The notes under the pieces are model-generated. The model saw nothing but the letters and a program-made list of their open reading frames with translations, was not told the origin of the DNA and ran no database searches. A stretch of DNA of 64,000 bases from NCBI GenBank assembly GCA_905203555.1, contig CAJKWK010000005.1, positions 1 to 64,000 on the forward strand, given 5' to 3'. Positions 19,258 to 28,638 of the stretch are shown here, piece after piece. Position 1 is the stretch's first letter. The number at the start of each line of letters is the position of its first letter. A program made the position numbers and the translations under genes. The DNA is from an uncultured Lachnospiraceae bacterium (GTDB lineage: Bacteria > Bacillota > Clostridia > Lachnospirales > Lachnospiraceae).

Positions 19258-20508
19258 TTATTTACGAATCTGTCCATTTCCAAAAATAATATACTTCGTT
19301 GTTGTCAGAGCAAGCAGCCCCATTGGTCCTCTTGCATGAAGTTTCTGCGTACTAATCCCAATTTCTGCTCCAAATCCAAACTCAAAACCATCTGTAAATC
19401 TTGTAGAGGCATTTACATAAACCGCCGCTGCATCGACTTCATCCTGAAACTTTAATGCATGATCATAATCATTGGTAATAATAGATTCCGAATGTCCGGT
19501 ATTATATTGATTGATATGATGGATTGCATCCTCGATCGAATCTACAATTTTCAAAGAAATGATCGCATCGAGATACTCTGTTCCCCAATCTTCTTCTGTC
19601 GCCGGAACAATCTCGCTCATAAGTTCCTGCGCTCTCTCGTCTCCTCTGATTTCCACCTGATGCAGTTTCAGTCTTTTCACAATCTCAGGTACGGCTTTTT
19701 TAGCAATCCCTTCATGTACAACTAAAGACTCACAGGCATTGCATACACCCATACGCTGTGTTTTCGCATTTTCAATAATATCCACTGCCATTTCAATATC
19801 GGCGCTCTCATCCACAAAAATGTGACAATTTCCGGTTCCGGTTTCAATTACCGGAACTGTACTGTTCTCAACTACAGTCGAAATCAGCCCTGCGCCTCCC
19901 CGCGGAATCAACACATCGATATAATCATGTAATTTCATCATCTGCTGCACAGTCTCGCGACTGGTATCTTCTACCAATAAGATTAAATCCTGCGGCAATT
20001 TTACCTTCCGAAGTGCTTCTTTTATCGTATGCACAATTGCAAGATTGGAGTGAATCGCATCGCTCCCTCCGCGAAGAATCACAGCATTTCCTGTTTTAAA
20101 ACAAAGTCCAAATGCATCTGCTGTTACATTCGGTCTGGATTCATAAATAATCCCAATTACCCCTAACGGAACTCTCTTTTTCCCGATGCGCAGCCCATTT
20201 GGACGATTTTTCATTTCCAGCACTTCTCCAATTGGATCTTCCAAACCTGCAATCTGTCTCAAGCCTTCCGCCATATCCTCAATTCTCTGTTCCGTCAAAC
20301 GCAGACGATCGATCAGTGATTTCTTAACGCCTTTCGATTCCGCCTCCTGCACATCCTTTTCATTTTCACTCAACAAATATGCACTCTGTTTACAAAGTTC
20401 ATCCGCTACCGCAAAAAGCCCTTTATTTTTTTCATCGGTTCCAAGCTTTGCACTTTCCCGGGATGCATCCTTCGCACGTTTACCAAGTATTTCCATATAA
20501 TTCTCCAT
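19258..20508 (-). CDS. proA: Gamma-glutamyl phosphate reductase
   Basis: The second enzyme of proline synthesis. An aldehyde-dehydrogenase fold with [15 protein letters not shown], the catalytic Cys in [15 protein letters not shown], and the end [19 protein letters not shown]. The ATG at 20508 ([13 protein letters not shown]) has GGAGG 9 bases upstream and lies inside the 3' end of proB, overlapping it by 29 bp. This gives 416 residues, the usual size. It is translationally coupled to proB. Confidence 0.96.
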   Translation of the reverse strand: MENYMEILGKRAKDASRESAKLGTDEKNKGLFAVADELCKQSAYLLSENEKDVQEAESKGVKKSLIDRLRLTEQRIEDMAEGLRQIAGLEDPIGEVLEMKNRPNGLRIGKKRVPLGVIGIIYESRPNVTADAFGLCFKTGNAVILRGGSDAIHSNLAIVHTIKEALRKVKLPQDLILLVEDTSRETVQQMMKLHDYIDVLIPRGGAGLISTVVENSTVPVIETGTGNCHIFVDESADIEMAVDIIENAKTQRMGVCNACESLVVHEGIAKKAVPEIVKRLKLHQVEIRGDERAQELMSEIVPATEEDWGTEYLDAIISLKIVDSIEDAIHHINQYNTGHSESIITNDYDHALKFQDEVDAAAVYVNASTRFTDGFEFGFGAEIGISTQKLHARGPMGLLALTTTKYIIFGNGQIRK

Positions 20509-21505
20509 ATCGACTTTCCTCCATCTTATATGAATGTGCTGTAGTCGTCTCCTTTGTTCCGTATCCACTGCCACTATTCAACTGTACCTTGTCACCGTTT
20601 TCCGCATGTCCCTTTTCTTCTGCTTTTTTCAGACGTTTTACCTGACGCCGAAATTTCGCACGTTCCGGTGCAAGTTCATTTTCCAGTTCCTTCCCATGCT
20701 GTCTGGACAAAAATAAAGTGCCCACTTTCTTTCCTGCCATAATATCATTGATTGTATAAATATTATCTCCATTTGCAATAATCATATCTGCACCGGCATC
20801 CGTAACTACCTTTGCCGCATTTACTTTTGTTGCCATCCCGCCGGTACCGAAATCACTGCCTGAACCACCTGCCATTCGCTCCAGTGACTCATCAATTTCT
20901 ACAACTGTATGGATAAAACGCGCATTCGGATTCGTTTTCGGATCCGCTGTATACATGCCTTCAATATCAGAAAGCAACACCAGCAGATCAGCGCCTACTA
21001 ACTCTGCCACATTTGCCGCCAGAGTATCATTATCCCCAAAATTTCCGTATGCCAGCTCATCTACGGAAATTGCATCATTCTCATTTACAATAGGAACTAC
21101 GTTCATCTTTAATAATGCATCAAATGTCTGACGGGCATTTTTTCGACATTCAACATTGGTAATTGATTCTTTTGTCAATAATACCTGTGCCGTCAACTGA
21201 CTATATTCATTAAACAGCTTCTCATAAATCATCATCAGTCTGCCTTGTCCAACTGCAGCGCACGCTTGCTTTTCTGCCTCTGTTTCCGGTCTATGCTCCA
21301 TACCAAGAGCCATTCTGCCAACGCCTACCGCCCCGGAAGAAACTACAATTACCTGTTTTCCCTGATTCCGGAGATTAATCAAAATACGCACAAACTTTTC
21401 CAATTTATCTAAATTAATATTCCCTGTTTCTTCATATGTAATGGTTGTAGTTCCGACCTTAACTACAATTTTTTCTTTCTTACTGAGTATTTCTTTTCTA
21501 TCCAT
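20480..21505 (-). CDS. proB: Glutamate 5-kinase
   Basis: The amino-acid kinase domain starts [15 protein letters not shown], with [14 protein letters not shown] and [19 protein letters not shown], and a final TLFLSRQ near residue 270. Instead of a PUA domain there is a ~70-residue charged tail (lysine-rich, then [16 protein letters not shown]) that runs over the proA start. It makes gamma-glutamyl phosphate, with ProA as partner. The tail looks like read-through into non-domain sequence and may not be needed for activity. Confidence 0.94.
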   Translation of the reverse strand: MDRKEILSKKEKIVVKVGTTTITYEETGNINLDKLEKFVRILINLRNQGKQVIVVSSGAVGVGRMALGMEHRPETEAEKQACAAVGQGRLMMIYEKLFNEYSQLTAQVLLTKESITNVECRKNARQTFDALLKMNVVPIVNENDAISVDELAYGNFGDNDTLAANVAELVGADLLVLLSDIEGMYTADPKTNPNARFIHTVVEIDESLERMAGGSGSDFGTGGMATKVNAAKVVTDAGADMIIANGDNIYTINDIMAGKKVGTLFLSRQHGKELENELAPERAKFRRQVKRLKKAEEKGHAENGDKVQLNSGSGYGTKETTTAHSYKMEESRYGELYGNTW

Positions 21506-21551
21506 GATTTATCCACCCTAGTCTGTCTGCTTTTATACACTCTCATTGGTA

Positions 21552-21579
21552 TATTTACTCAGTTTTTATCATTTGTCAA
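21552..21579 (-). promoter_or_regulatory. Likely promoter of proBA
   Basis: TTGACA (21574-21579), 16 bp, TAAATA (21552-21557) on the minus strand, about 50 bp upstream of proB. The -35 is perfect, the -10 weak. Confidence 0.5.
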
Positions 21580-21699
21580 GGTCTAATCCAATTTTATTCT
21601 CGTCAAAATAACGAAATTAATTTTTCTTTTATTTTTTGTACATATTCCACAAAAAAAGTAAATTAAATTCATTTTTTTATTAATTATCACTAATTTTTA

Positions 21700-21727
21700 T
21701 TGACTTTTTTTATTGTGGCGGTATAAT
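21700..21727 (+). promoter_or_regulatory. Promoter of the GH95 fucosidase gene
   Basis: TTGACT (21700-21705), 16 bp, TATAAT (21722-21727). The start near 21734 leaves an untranslated leader of about 230 bases before the ATG at 21963. Confidence 0.7.
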
Positions 21728-21747
21728 ATTCCATAGTTACAAAAGGA

Positions 21748-21876
21748 TTTACAGCGGAATATATGGTTATTTTTCCATATATCATTCAAAAAGAGCTCCA
21801 CAAACCGAGTTCTTTTCTTCGTTTTGAATAAAATCTGCTGTAAAAACAAACTATACAAAGCCATCTCGTTTGGCTT
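21748..21876 (+). ncRNA. Candidate structured leader RNA (three-way junction plus hairpin)
   Basis: TTTACAGC (21748-21755) pairs with GCTGTAAA (21837-21844) and encloses two arms. The first is ATATATGG (21759-21766) with CCATATAT (21775-21782). The second is ATTCAAA (21784-21790) with TTTGAAT (21823-21829), extended by AAGAGCTC (21791-21798) with GAGTTCTT (21807-21814). A further hairpin AAGCCA/TGGCTT (21858-21876) precedes an unused AAAGGAGG at 21880-21887. I do not recognise a known riboswitch class. It could control GH95 expression. Confidence 0.45.
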
Positions 21877-21962
21877 ACAAAGGAGGATTGATACACCATT
21901 TGATATCTGAATAAAATATTCAAATTAATATTCAAATTTTATTGAACTACGGAGGAAAAAGC

Positions 21963-24900
21963 ATGAAAACACGATTCAAAAAGTTTGTAGGCATATCTAT
22001 GGCCACTGTAATGAGTGTCTCTCTATTGTCTACAACAGCATTGGCAGAACAACCTGCTGCAGAACCCACACCACTTGCAAATGACAATTTACTGAGGCTT
22101 TGGTATGATGAACCTGCTAATCAGAATGACTATTACGCATGGGAAACCGAAGCCCTCGCCATTGGAAATGGATATATGGGTGGGTTATTATATGGCGGAG
22201 TCCAAAAAGACAAAATCCATATTAATGAAAAAACAGTATGGAAAGGAGGTCCTGCTGATTCTTATAATTACAAGTACGGAAATACCAATCCTACCGAAAC
22301 CGACGAAGACTTGCAGACTATCAAAGATAATTTAACTGCAATTCGTGAAAAATTAGATGACAAATCTGAATACGTTTTCGGTTTCTCTGAAGATTCCTAT
22401 GAATCCAGCGGTACTTCTACCTATGGAGAGCCTATGAACTGGCTGAACAAACTGATGGGAGATTTAACAGGTTATGATGCGCCACAAGATTTTGCTAATC
22501 TCTATATCTCCAACGATGCGATTGACGAGAGTAAAGTAGAAAACTATGTACGTGATCTGGATATGCGTACAGCACTTTCTACCATAAACTATGACTATGA
22601 GGGAGTTCACTACACACGCGAATACTTCAATAGTCATCCTGACAACATACTTGTCGTACGGTTGACTGCAGATCAAGCTGGTAAAATCACCTTCAAAACC
22701 AACTTATCTGATTGTACTGGGTCCGGAGTCTTATCTACCAATGAAGATACTATCACCATGACCAGTACATTAAGACGCAATAACTTAAATACAGAAGCGC
22801 AGTTGAAAGTCCTAAATGACAGTGGAGAGCTTACCTCCGATGGTACTTCCATTACCGTTAACGGCGCTGATTCCGCCACCTTAATTTTAGCTTGTGGCAC
22901 AGATTATAAAATGGAACTGCCTTCTTTCCGAGGTGAACATCCACACGAAGCAATTACTTCACGTATTGCATCTGCCTCTAATATCATTTCCGAAGAAGGA
23001 TATGATGTGCTGAAAAAGAGACACGTTGACGATCATTCTGCTCTTTTCTCACGTATGGAACTTGGATTTAACGAAGAAATTCCTCAGATTCCAACAGATG
23101 AGCTAATTAAAAAATATCGAAACATGGTAGATAACACTGGTGGCGAAATTCCTACAGAAGCGGAACAACGCGCATTGGAAATTATGTGCTACCAGTTTGG
23201 TCGTTACTTGACCATCGCTGGTTCCCGCGAAGGTTCACTGCCAACCAACCTGCAAGGTGTCTGGGGTGAAGGTGGCTTTGCATGGGGCGGTGACTACCAC
23301 TTCAACATCAACATACAGATGAACTACTGGCCTACAATGGCAAGTAACTTAGGTGAATGCCATATTCCTTACAATGATTACCTCGCAGTCCTGCGCGAAG
23401 CCGGACGTGGTGCAGCCGCAGCTGCTTTTGGTATCAAGAGTAATGAAGGGGAAGAAAATGGTTGGTTAGTCGGATGTTTCAGTACACCTTATATGTTCGC
23501 AACAATGGGACAAAAAAATAATGCCGCCGGCTGGAATCCGATTGGTTCTGCCTGGGCACTGCTTAACTGTTATGAATATTATCTCTATACGGGAGATCAG
23601 GAATATTTAAGAAACGAACTGTATCCTTCCATGAAAGAAGTTGCAAACTTCTGGAACGAAGCATTATACTGGAGTGAATACCAACAACGTTATGTTTCAT
23701 CTCCATCTTATTCTCCTGAGAACGGTCCAATTGTCAGTGGAGCGTCCTATGACCAGCAATTTATTTGGCAGCACTTTGAAAATACTATCCAGGCGGCCAG
23801 AACACTCGGCGTTGATGAAGATTTAATTACTGTGTGGGAAGATAAACAATCCAAATTAGATCCGGTCATCGTAGGAGATGACGGACAGGTCAAAGAATGG
23901 TTTGAAGAAACTTCATTTGGAAAAGCTCAGGCCGGTGACTTAGAAGAAATCGATATTCCACAGTGGAGAGAAAGTCTTGGTGCTCAGTCTGGTGGTCAGC
24001 AGCCACCGCACAGACATCTTTCACATTTGATGGCTCTGTATCCTGGAAATCTGATCAACAAAGATAATGCAGAATTTATGAATGCTGCTATGGTTTCATT
24101 AAATGAACGTGGTCTGGATGCAACCGGCTGGTCCAAAGCTCATAAATTAAACCTCTGGGCACGTACCGGACATTCTGATGAAGCATTCCAAATTGTACAA
24201 TCTGCTGTAGGCGGAGGCAACTCTGGATTCTTAACCAATATGTTTTCTTCACATGGCGGCGGAGCTAATTACAAACAACGCCCAATCTTCCAGATCGATG
24301 GAAACTATGGTTATACTGCAGGCGTAAATGAAATGCTGCTGCAAAGCCAGTTAGGATATGTACAGTTCCTTCCAGCTTTACCGGAACAATGGAATACCGG
24401 ATATGTAAACGGAATTGTTGCACGTGGAAACTTTGTGGTTGATATGAAATGGACAGACGGTGTTGCAGAATCCTTCAAGATTACATCCCGCAATGGTGGA
24501 GACTTTATTGGCGAATATCCAAACTTATCCGAGTATGTAGTGAAAGATTCCGCTGGAAACTTTGTAGCAACTTCTGTTCCTTCTGATGATGTAAACAAAC
24601 TTTCCTTCCCTACAACTGCTGGAGAATCTTACACCATCAGTAAAGCTACCACATACAATATCAGCATCGCAGAAACAGAAAACGGTACTGTATCAGTTCC
24701 AACAACTGCAAACGAAGGAAGTATTGTCGCTTTATCTGCTTCACCAGAAAAGGGATATATTCTGAATATGATTACCGTAACAGATGCATCTGGAAACCTT
24801 GTTGAGACAACAGCTCAGGAAGATGGTTCTTATACATTTGTAATGCCATCTAGCGATGTAACTGTAACTGCTGCTTTTAAAGAAGACACTCCGGTTGAAG

Positions 24901-25550
24901 TTTCTTACGCAATTCATGTTCCGGAAATGAAAAACGGAACAATCGAAATACCAGAAACAGCTGTAGAAAACAGCACTGTTCAATTGATTGTCAAACCAGT
25001 TAAAGGTTATGTTGTAGCCAATGTTGTGATTCACACACTGGATGGACAAGCAGTTTCAATTGCGGATCAGGGAAATGGTGTCTATACATTTACTATGCCT
25101 GCAAGCGATATCACTGTAAATGCAACTTTCAGGCCTGAAAGCGGAACAGAAACAACTTATAAAGTAACAATTCAGGACAGCAAAAACGGTAAGGTTACAG
25201 TTCCTCAAACCTCTTATACTGTCGGAAGCAAGGTTATTTTAACCGCTGTTCCTGATAAAGGATATAAACTAGATAAAATAACTGCAGTTGATTCTAAAAA
25301 TCAGACAATCAAACTGAAAAAGCAAAAAGATGGTACATATACATTTGAAATGCCGGCCAATGATGTCACAATTAAAGCATCCTTTAAAACTACCGGCAAA
25401 CCTGCTGTTCCAGACAGCAAACCAAACAAACCTGGCACCCCGCCAAAAACCGGTGACAACAGTCATCTGACATTATGGAGTTCATTGGTTCTGCTCTCTC
25501 TCGGAAGCGTCATTACTTTTACCTTCTATCGAAAGAGAAAGCATAAATAA
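21963..25550 (+). CDS. Cell-wall-anchored GH95 alpha-L-fucosidase
   Basis: A 1195-residue secreted enzyme removing terminal alpha-L-fucose (typically alpha-1,2) from host glycans. The order is a signal peptide (MKTRFKKF, then SLLSTTALA), the GH95 beta domain and (alpha/alpha)6 barrel, three InlB-like repeats from about residue 895, and a wall-sorting end: PPKTGD, a hydrophobic helix and YRKRKHK. Catalytic-site motifs of the family are seen: NINIQMNYWPT, SPSYSPENGP and FQIDGNYGYTAGV. The ATG has GGAGG 7 bases upstream. It is a single-gene unit behind a long structured leader and before a strong terminator. Confidence 0.94.
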   Translation: MKTRFKKFVGISMATVMSVSLLSTTALAEQPAAEPTPLANDNLLRLWYDEPANQNDYYAWETEALAIGNGYMGGLLYGGVQKDKIHINEKTVWKGGPADSYNYKYGNTNPTETDEDLQTIKDNLTAIREKLDDKSEYVFGFSEDSYESSGTSTYGEPMNWLNKLMGDLTGYDAPQDFANLYISNDAIDESKVENYVRDLDMRTALSTINYDYEGVHYTREYFNSHPDNILVVRLTADQAGKITFKTNLSDCTGSGVLSTNEDTITMTSTLRRNNLNTEAQLKVLNDSGELTSDGTSITVNGADSATLILACGTDYKMELPSFRGEHPHEAITSRIASASNIISEEGYDVLKKRHVDDHSALFSRMELGFNEEIPQIPTDELIKKYRNMVDNTGGEIPTEAEQRALEIMCYQFGRYLTIAGSREGSLPTNLQGVWGEGGFAWGGDYHFNINIQMNYWPTMASNLGECHIPYNDYLAVLREAGRGAAAAAFGIKSNEGEENGWLVGCFSTPYMFATMGQKNNAAGWNPIGSAWALLNCYEYYLYTGDQEYLRNELYPSMKEVANFWNEALYWSEYQQRYVSSPSYSPENGPIVSGASYDQQFIWQHFENTIQAARTLGVDEDLITVWEDKQSKLDPVIVGDDGQVKEWFEETSFGKAQAGDLEEIDIPQWRESLGAQSGGQQPPHRHLSHLMALYPGNLINKDNAEFMNAAMVSLNERGLDATGWSKAHKLNLWARTGHSDEAFQIVQSAVGGGNSGFLTNMFSSHGGGANYKQRPIFQIDGNYGYTAGVNEMLLQSQLGYVQFLPALPEQWNTGYVNGIVARGNFVVDMKWTDGVAESFKITSRNGGDFIGEYPNLSEYVVKDSAGNFVATSVPSDDVNKLSFPTTAGESYTISKATTYNISIAETENGTVSVPTTANEGSIVALSASPEKGYILNMITVTDASGNLVETTAQEDGSYTFVMPSSDVTVTAAFKEDTPVEVSYAIHVPEMKNGTIEIPETAVENSTVQLIVKPVKGYVVANVVIHTLDGQAVSIADQGNGVYTFTMPASDITVNATFRPESGTETTYKVTIQDSKNGKVTVPQTSYTVGSKVILTAVPDKGYKLDKITAVDSKNQTIKLKKQKDGTYTFEMPANDVTIKASFKTTGKPAVPDSKPNKPGTPPKTGDNSHLTLWSSLVLLSLGSVITFTFYRKRKHK

Positions 25551-25562
25551 CGATTCATTTCA

Positions 25563-25592
25563 AAAGAGGTTGTGCATAGTCACAACCTCTTT
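25563..25592. terminator. Rho-independent terminator between convergent genes
   Basis: A 12-bp perfect stem AAAGAGGTTGTG (25563-25574) with CACAACCTCTTT (25581-25592). It serves the fucosidase gene and, through its A-rich arm, the convergent GTPase gene. Confidence 0.88.
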
Positions 25593-25600
25593 CTTGTCTC

Positions 25601-28357
25601 TTATTCATGTTCTTTTTTTCCGAGCCGTACTTCCTCCATTTGTTCTGCCGTCTCTTCATCAAGATAATGGAAAAGATAATTTTTCGTACTCTCCGCCTTA
25701 CCCATATGCTCTTCCCGTAATTCTTTTTGTACCAGATCTACCTCTTCTTTTAATTCTTTTGCTGACAATAATCTACATCCCTGGCCACGAATAATCACCT
25801 GCTCCGTTCCATCCGATGTAGCAACTGTCACTTCATATTTCCGCCCAATCTCATGAGCAACCTTTTCGATATATTGATCCGCTGTTTCTGCTTCTTTTGT
25901 ATACACCACATAAATATTATGATATCGCTGTACCTCTCCCGGAAATCCCTTTAATTTATATGCATCGAAGACCAGAATCAAAGAACATTTTCGAACACCT
26001 TGATAATTGCACAGAATATCCATTAATTTTCCACGTGCTCCATCCATATTTACTTCTGCCAATTCCCGCAATTCATCCCATGCAAAAATAATATTATAGC
26101 CATCTACCAGAAGATATTCCTTTAACCGCTCTTTTGGTTTTCCTGAAATACTGCCTCGAACTTCACTGCTAAACTCTTTTCGATAAGAATACTTTTTTCG
26201 TGCCTGCTCTCGTTTTCTTCGTGATTCTTCCGCCATCCGATCCAATTCGGCTTCTTCCTCCGGCGACAATGCCGATAGTACACTCGCTCTTCGCACTGCT
26301 GCCGATGTATAGACGACTTCTTCCGTTTTCTCTTCCGGTTCAGCTTTTTTTAAAACAGATTCCAAATGCATATATTCAGGTACTTCGTCCCATTTTACTA
26401 CAAAACCTGCACCATGCGCACAAAAAACAGAACTTGTCGGATTCTCCAGATCACGTTCTGAATCATATCCTGCTGCCGTCACTACTTCTTCTGTATTATG
26501 ACAAGGAAAATATCCTTTCATTTGACAGAGTAATCGGCCCCGCCCTTTTGTATAAGCGATTACTTCCGTCTGATAATCTCGCATTGTTATAACCGGAACC
26601 TCCCCCGTCAACACAGACATTTCACCTTCTTGTTCCGGCACACCAAATGTTCCATGCATCCTCTGCATATCTGACATCGCCCGTCCAATCAAATCAGCGG
26701 GCACCTCAAGACGATATTCATAATACGGCTCCAGCAGCACACTCTCCGCCTGTTTCAGCCCTTGCCGCACTGCTCGATATGTTGCCTGTCGGAAATCTCC
26801 ACCTTCCGTATGTTTCTGATGAGCTTTTCCAGATACAAGCGTAATACGCAGATCTGTAATCGGCGCTCCCAGCAAAATTCCAAGATGTTCCTTTTCCTCT
26901 AAATGTGTCAAAATCAAACGCTGCCAGTTTCGATCCAGAAGATCCTCGCTGCAATCGGCAAAAATCTGAATACCACTCCCTCTTTCTCCCGGTTCTAACA
27001 GCAAATGAACCTCTGCATAATGACGGAGTGGTTCAAAATGTCCGACTCCCTCTACAACATCTGAAATAGTTTCCTTATATACAATATTTCCGGAATCAAA
27101 CTGTACACCCACGCCAAAACGTTCTTCTATCAGGCTTTGCAACACTTCAATCTGTACTGCCCCCATCAATTGTACATGAATTTCCGCCAAAGTCTCATTC
27201 CAGACTACATGCAATAATGGCTCTTCCTCTTCCAACTGTCTGAGATTTTGAAGCATCTGATGAACATCACATCCTTCCGGCAACAAAATCTGATAATTCA
27301 AAACAGGTTCCAACACCGGCATATCTGATTCTTCTTCACTCCCCAGACCTTCTCCGGGATAAGTTTCCGTTAATCCGGTTACTGCACAGACCATTCCGGC
27401 TTTCGCCTCGTTTACCGTTTCATATTTTGCTCCGGAATAAATACGGATCTGATTGACTTTTTCCTGCCAGAGCTCCTCGTCTTGTCCCTTCCCCTGTTTT
27501 ACATATCCGGAAAGCATCTCTTTGACAGACAGATGTCCTCCTGTTATCTTCATATAAGTCAATCGATTTCCCTGTTCATCTCTTGTAATTTTATATACCT
27601 TTGCACCAAACCCATCCGGGTATTCCGGACATTTCATGTAATCACTCATCCCCTGAATAAACAGATCGATTCCTGTCATTTTGAGCGCCGATCCAAAAAA
27701 GCAGGGAAACATCTTCCTCTGTCGGATGCTTTCAGAAATGGCTTCTAAACTCAAATTTCCGTTTTCTAAATACATTTCTAACAACTTCTCATCGCACACT
27801 GCTGCACTTTCCAAAAATTCATCATTCCTATGACGAATTTTTGCGTCCGCTCCCCCTGCACTAAAATCAACGCAACAATCACTCAACCGATTCTTTAATT
27901 CCGCCATGAGAGCAATTTCATCGGTTCCTGCCTGATCCATCTTATTAATAAATAGAAATGTCGGCACTTGATATTTTGACAAAAGACGCCACAAGGTTTC
28001 TGTATGTCCCTGTACACCATCCGCTCCGCTGATAACCAGTATTGCATAATCCAACACCTGTAGTGTTCGTTCCATTTCCGCAGAAAAATCCACATGCCCC
28101 GGCGTATCTAACAACGTAACCATCTTTTCATCATCCAGCTGCATCACAGCCTGTTTGGAAAAAATCGTAATTCCTCTTTCTCGTTCCAGCTTATAGGTAT
28201 CTAAAAATGCATTCTGGTTATCCACACGTCCCAGCTTACGAATGCTGCCGCTGGAATATAAAAGCGCTTCTGAAAGTGTCGTTTTTCCTGCATCAACATG
28301 GGCCAGCAAACCCGTACATATATGTTTTTTCACTTTTTCAGGCTTCTGTTCGCCCAT
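25601..28357 (-). CDS. Tet(M)-like ribosomal GTPase fused to a C-terminal NYN (Rae1/YacP-like) nuclease domain
   Basis: A 918-residue fusion. Residues 1 to ~640 are an EF-G/Tet(M)-type GTPase with G1 LLAHVDAGKTTLSEAL, RERGITIF, G3 [12 protein letters not shown] and G4 NKMDQ. Residues ~690-740 are a charged, probably helical linker. From about 745 there is an NYN domain: YLLVDGYNIIFAW, LILVFDAYKLKG, ETADQYIEK and VATSDGTEQ, with the acidic residues of the fold. Rae1/YacP of Bacillus cuts mRNA in the ribosomal A site, so the GTPase may deliver a nuclease to ribosomes. The ATG at 28357 has GGAGG 8 bases upstream. Tetracycline resistance is not implied. Confidence 0.88.
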   Translation of the reverse strand: MGEQKPEKVKKHICTGLLAHVDAGKTTLSEALLYSSGSIRKLGRVDNQNAFLDTYKLERERGITIFSKQAVMQLDDEKMVTLLDTPGHVDFSAEMERTLQVLDYAILVISGADGVQGHTETLWRLLSKYQVPTFLFINKMDQAGTDEIALMAELKNRLSDCCVDFSAGGADAKIRHRNDEFLESAAVCDEKLLEMYLENGNLSLEAISESIRQRKMFPCFFGSALKMTGIDLFIQGMSDYMKCPEYPDGFGAKVYKITRDEQGNRLTYMKITGGHLSVKEMLSGYVKQGKGQDEELWQEKVNQIRIYSGAKYETVNEAKAGMVCAVTGLTETYPGEGLGSEEESDMPVLEPVLNYQILLPEGCDVHQMLQNLRQLEEEEPLLHVVWNETLAEIHVQLMGAVQIEVLQSLIEERFGVGVQFDSGNIVYKETISDVVEGVGHFEPLRHYAEVHLLLEPGERGSGIQIFADCSEDLLDRNWQRLILTHLEEKEHLGILLGAPITDLRITLVSGKAHQKHTEGGDFRQATYRAVRQGLKQAESVLLEPYYEYRLEVPADLIGRAMSDMQRMHGTFGVPEQEGEMSVLTGEVPVITMRDYQTEVIAYTKGRGRLLCQMKGYFPCHNTEEVVTAAGYDSERDLENPTSSVFCAHGAGFVVKWDEVPEYMHLESVLKKAEPEEKTEEVVYTSAAVRRASVLSALSPEEEAELDRMAEESRRKREQARKKYSYRKEFSSEVRGSISGKPKERLKEYLLVDGYNIIFAWDELRELAEVNMDGARGKLMDILCNYQGVRKCSLILVFDAYKLKGFPGEVQRYHNIYVVYTKEAETADQYIEKVAHEIGRKYEVTVATSDGTEQVIIRGQGCRLLSAKELKEEVDLVQKELREEHMGKAESTKNYLFHYLDEETAEQMEEVRLGKKEHE

Positions 28358-28392
28358 AAAAGACGCCTCCCTTCGCAATTGCATAATATCGA

Positions 28393-28398
28393 ATTATA
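28393..28398 (-). promoter_or_regulatory. Extended -10 promoter of the GTPase-NYN gene
   Basis: TGGTATAAT on the minus strand gives an extended -10 (TATAAT at 28393-28398) about 36 bp before the ATG; no good -35 is seen. An ARG-box-like half site overlaps at 28377-28394. Confidence 0.5.
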
Positions 28399-28535
28399 CC
28401 ACAAAAAGAAAAAAGAATCGAGAACAACCATATTAAAAAAACGCCTTTCCCTCCCTTTATCCGAATGTATATTTCTTCACATTTTATGCATAAAACAATG
28501 GTTTTTATGTATATTTTTATTTTTTTACATTTTCT

Positions 28536-28573
28536 ATTGCATAATTATAAAATATGGTGTATAGTAATGCATA
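28536..28573 (+). promoter_or_regulatory. Tandem ARG boxes overlapping the argG promoter
   Basis: ATTGCATAATTATAAAAT (28536-28553) and GGTGTATAGTAATGCATA (28556-28573) lie 2 bp apart, aligned box for box with the argC operator. TTGCAT (28537-28542), 17 bp, TATAGT (28560-28565) form the promoter. Arginine repression by ArgR is inferred. Confidence 0.8.
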
Positions 28574-28638
28574 GTTTCAAAAGAATACCAATTTAAAAAT
28601 CATTCAAGTATCATAAATTATTTCAGGAGGGATTTATC

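Noticed and set aside
21748..21876. c-di-GMP (GEMM) riboswitch before the fucosidase, suggested by ACAAACC and ACAAAGCC
   Set aside because: The order and pairing of the conserved GEMM core are not present.
25601..28357. Calling the Tet(M)-like gene a tetracycline resistance determinant
   Set aside because: The C-terminal nuclease fusion and core-genome setting argue for a housekeeping factor; resistance cannot be inferred.
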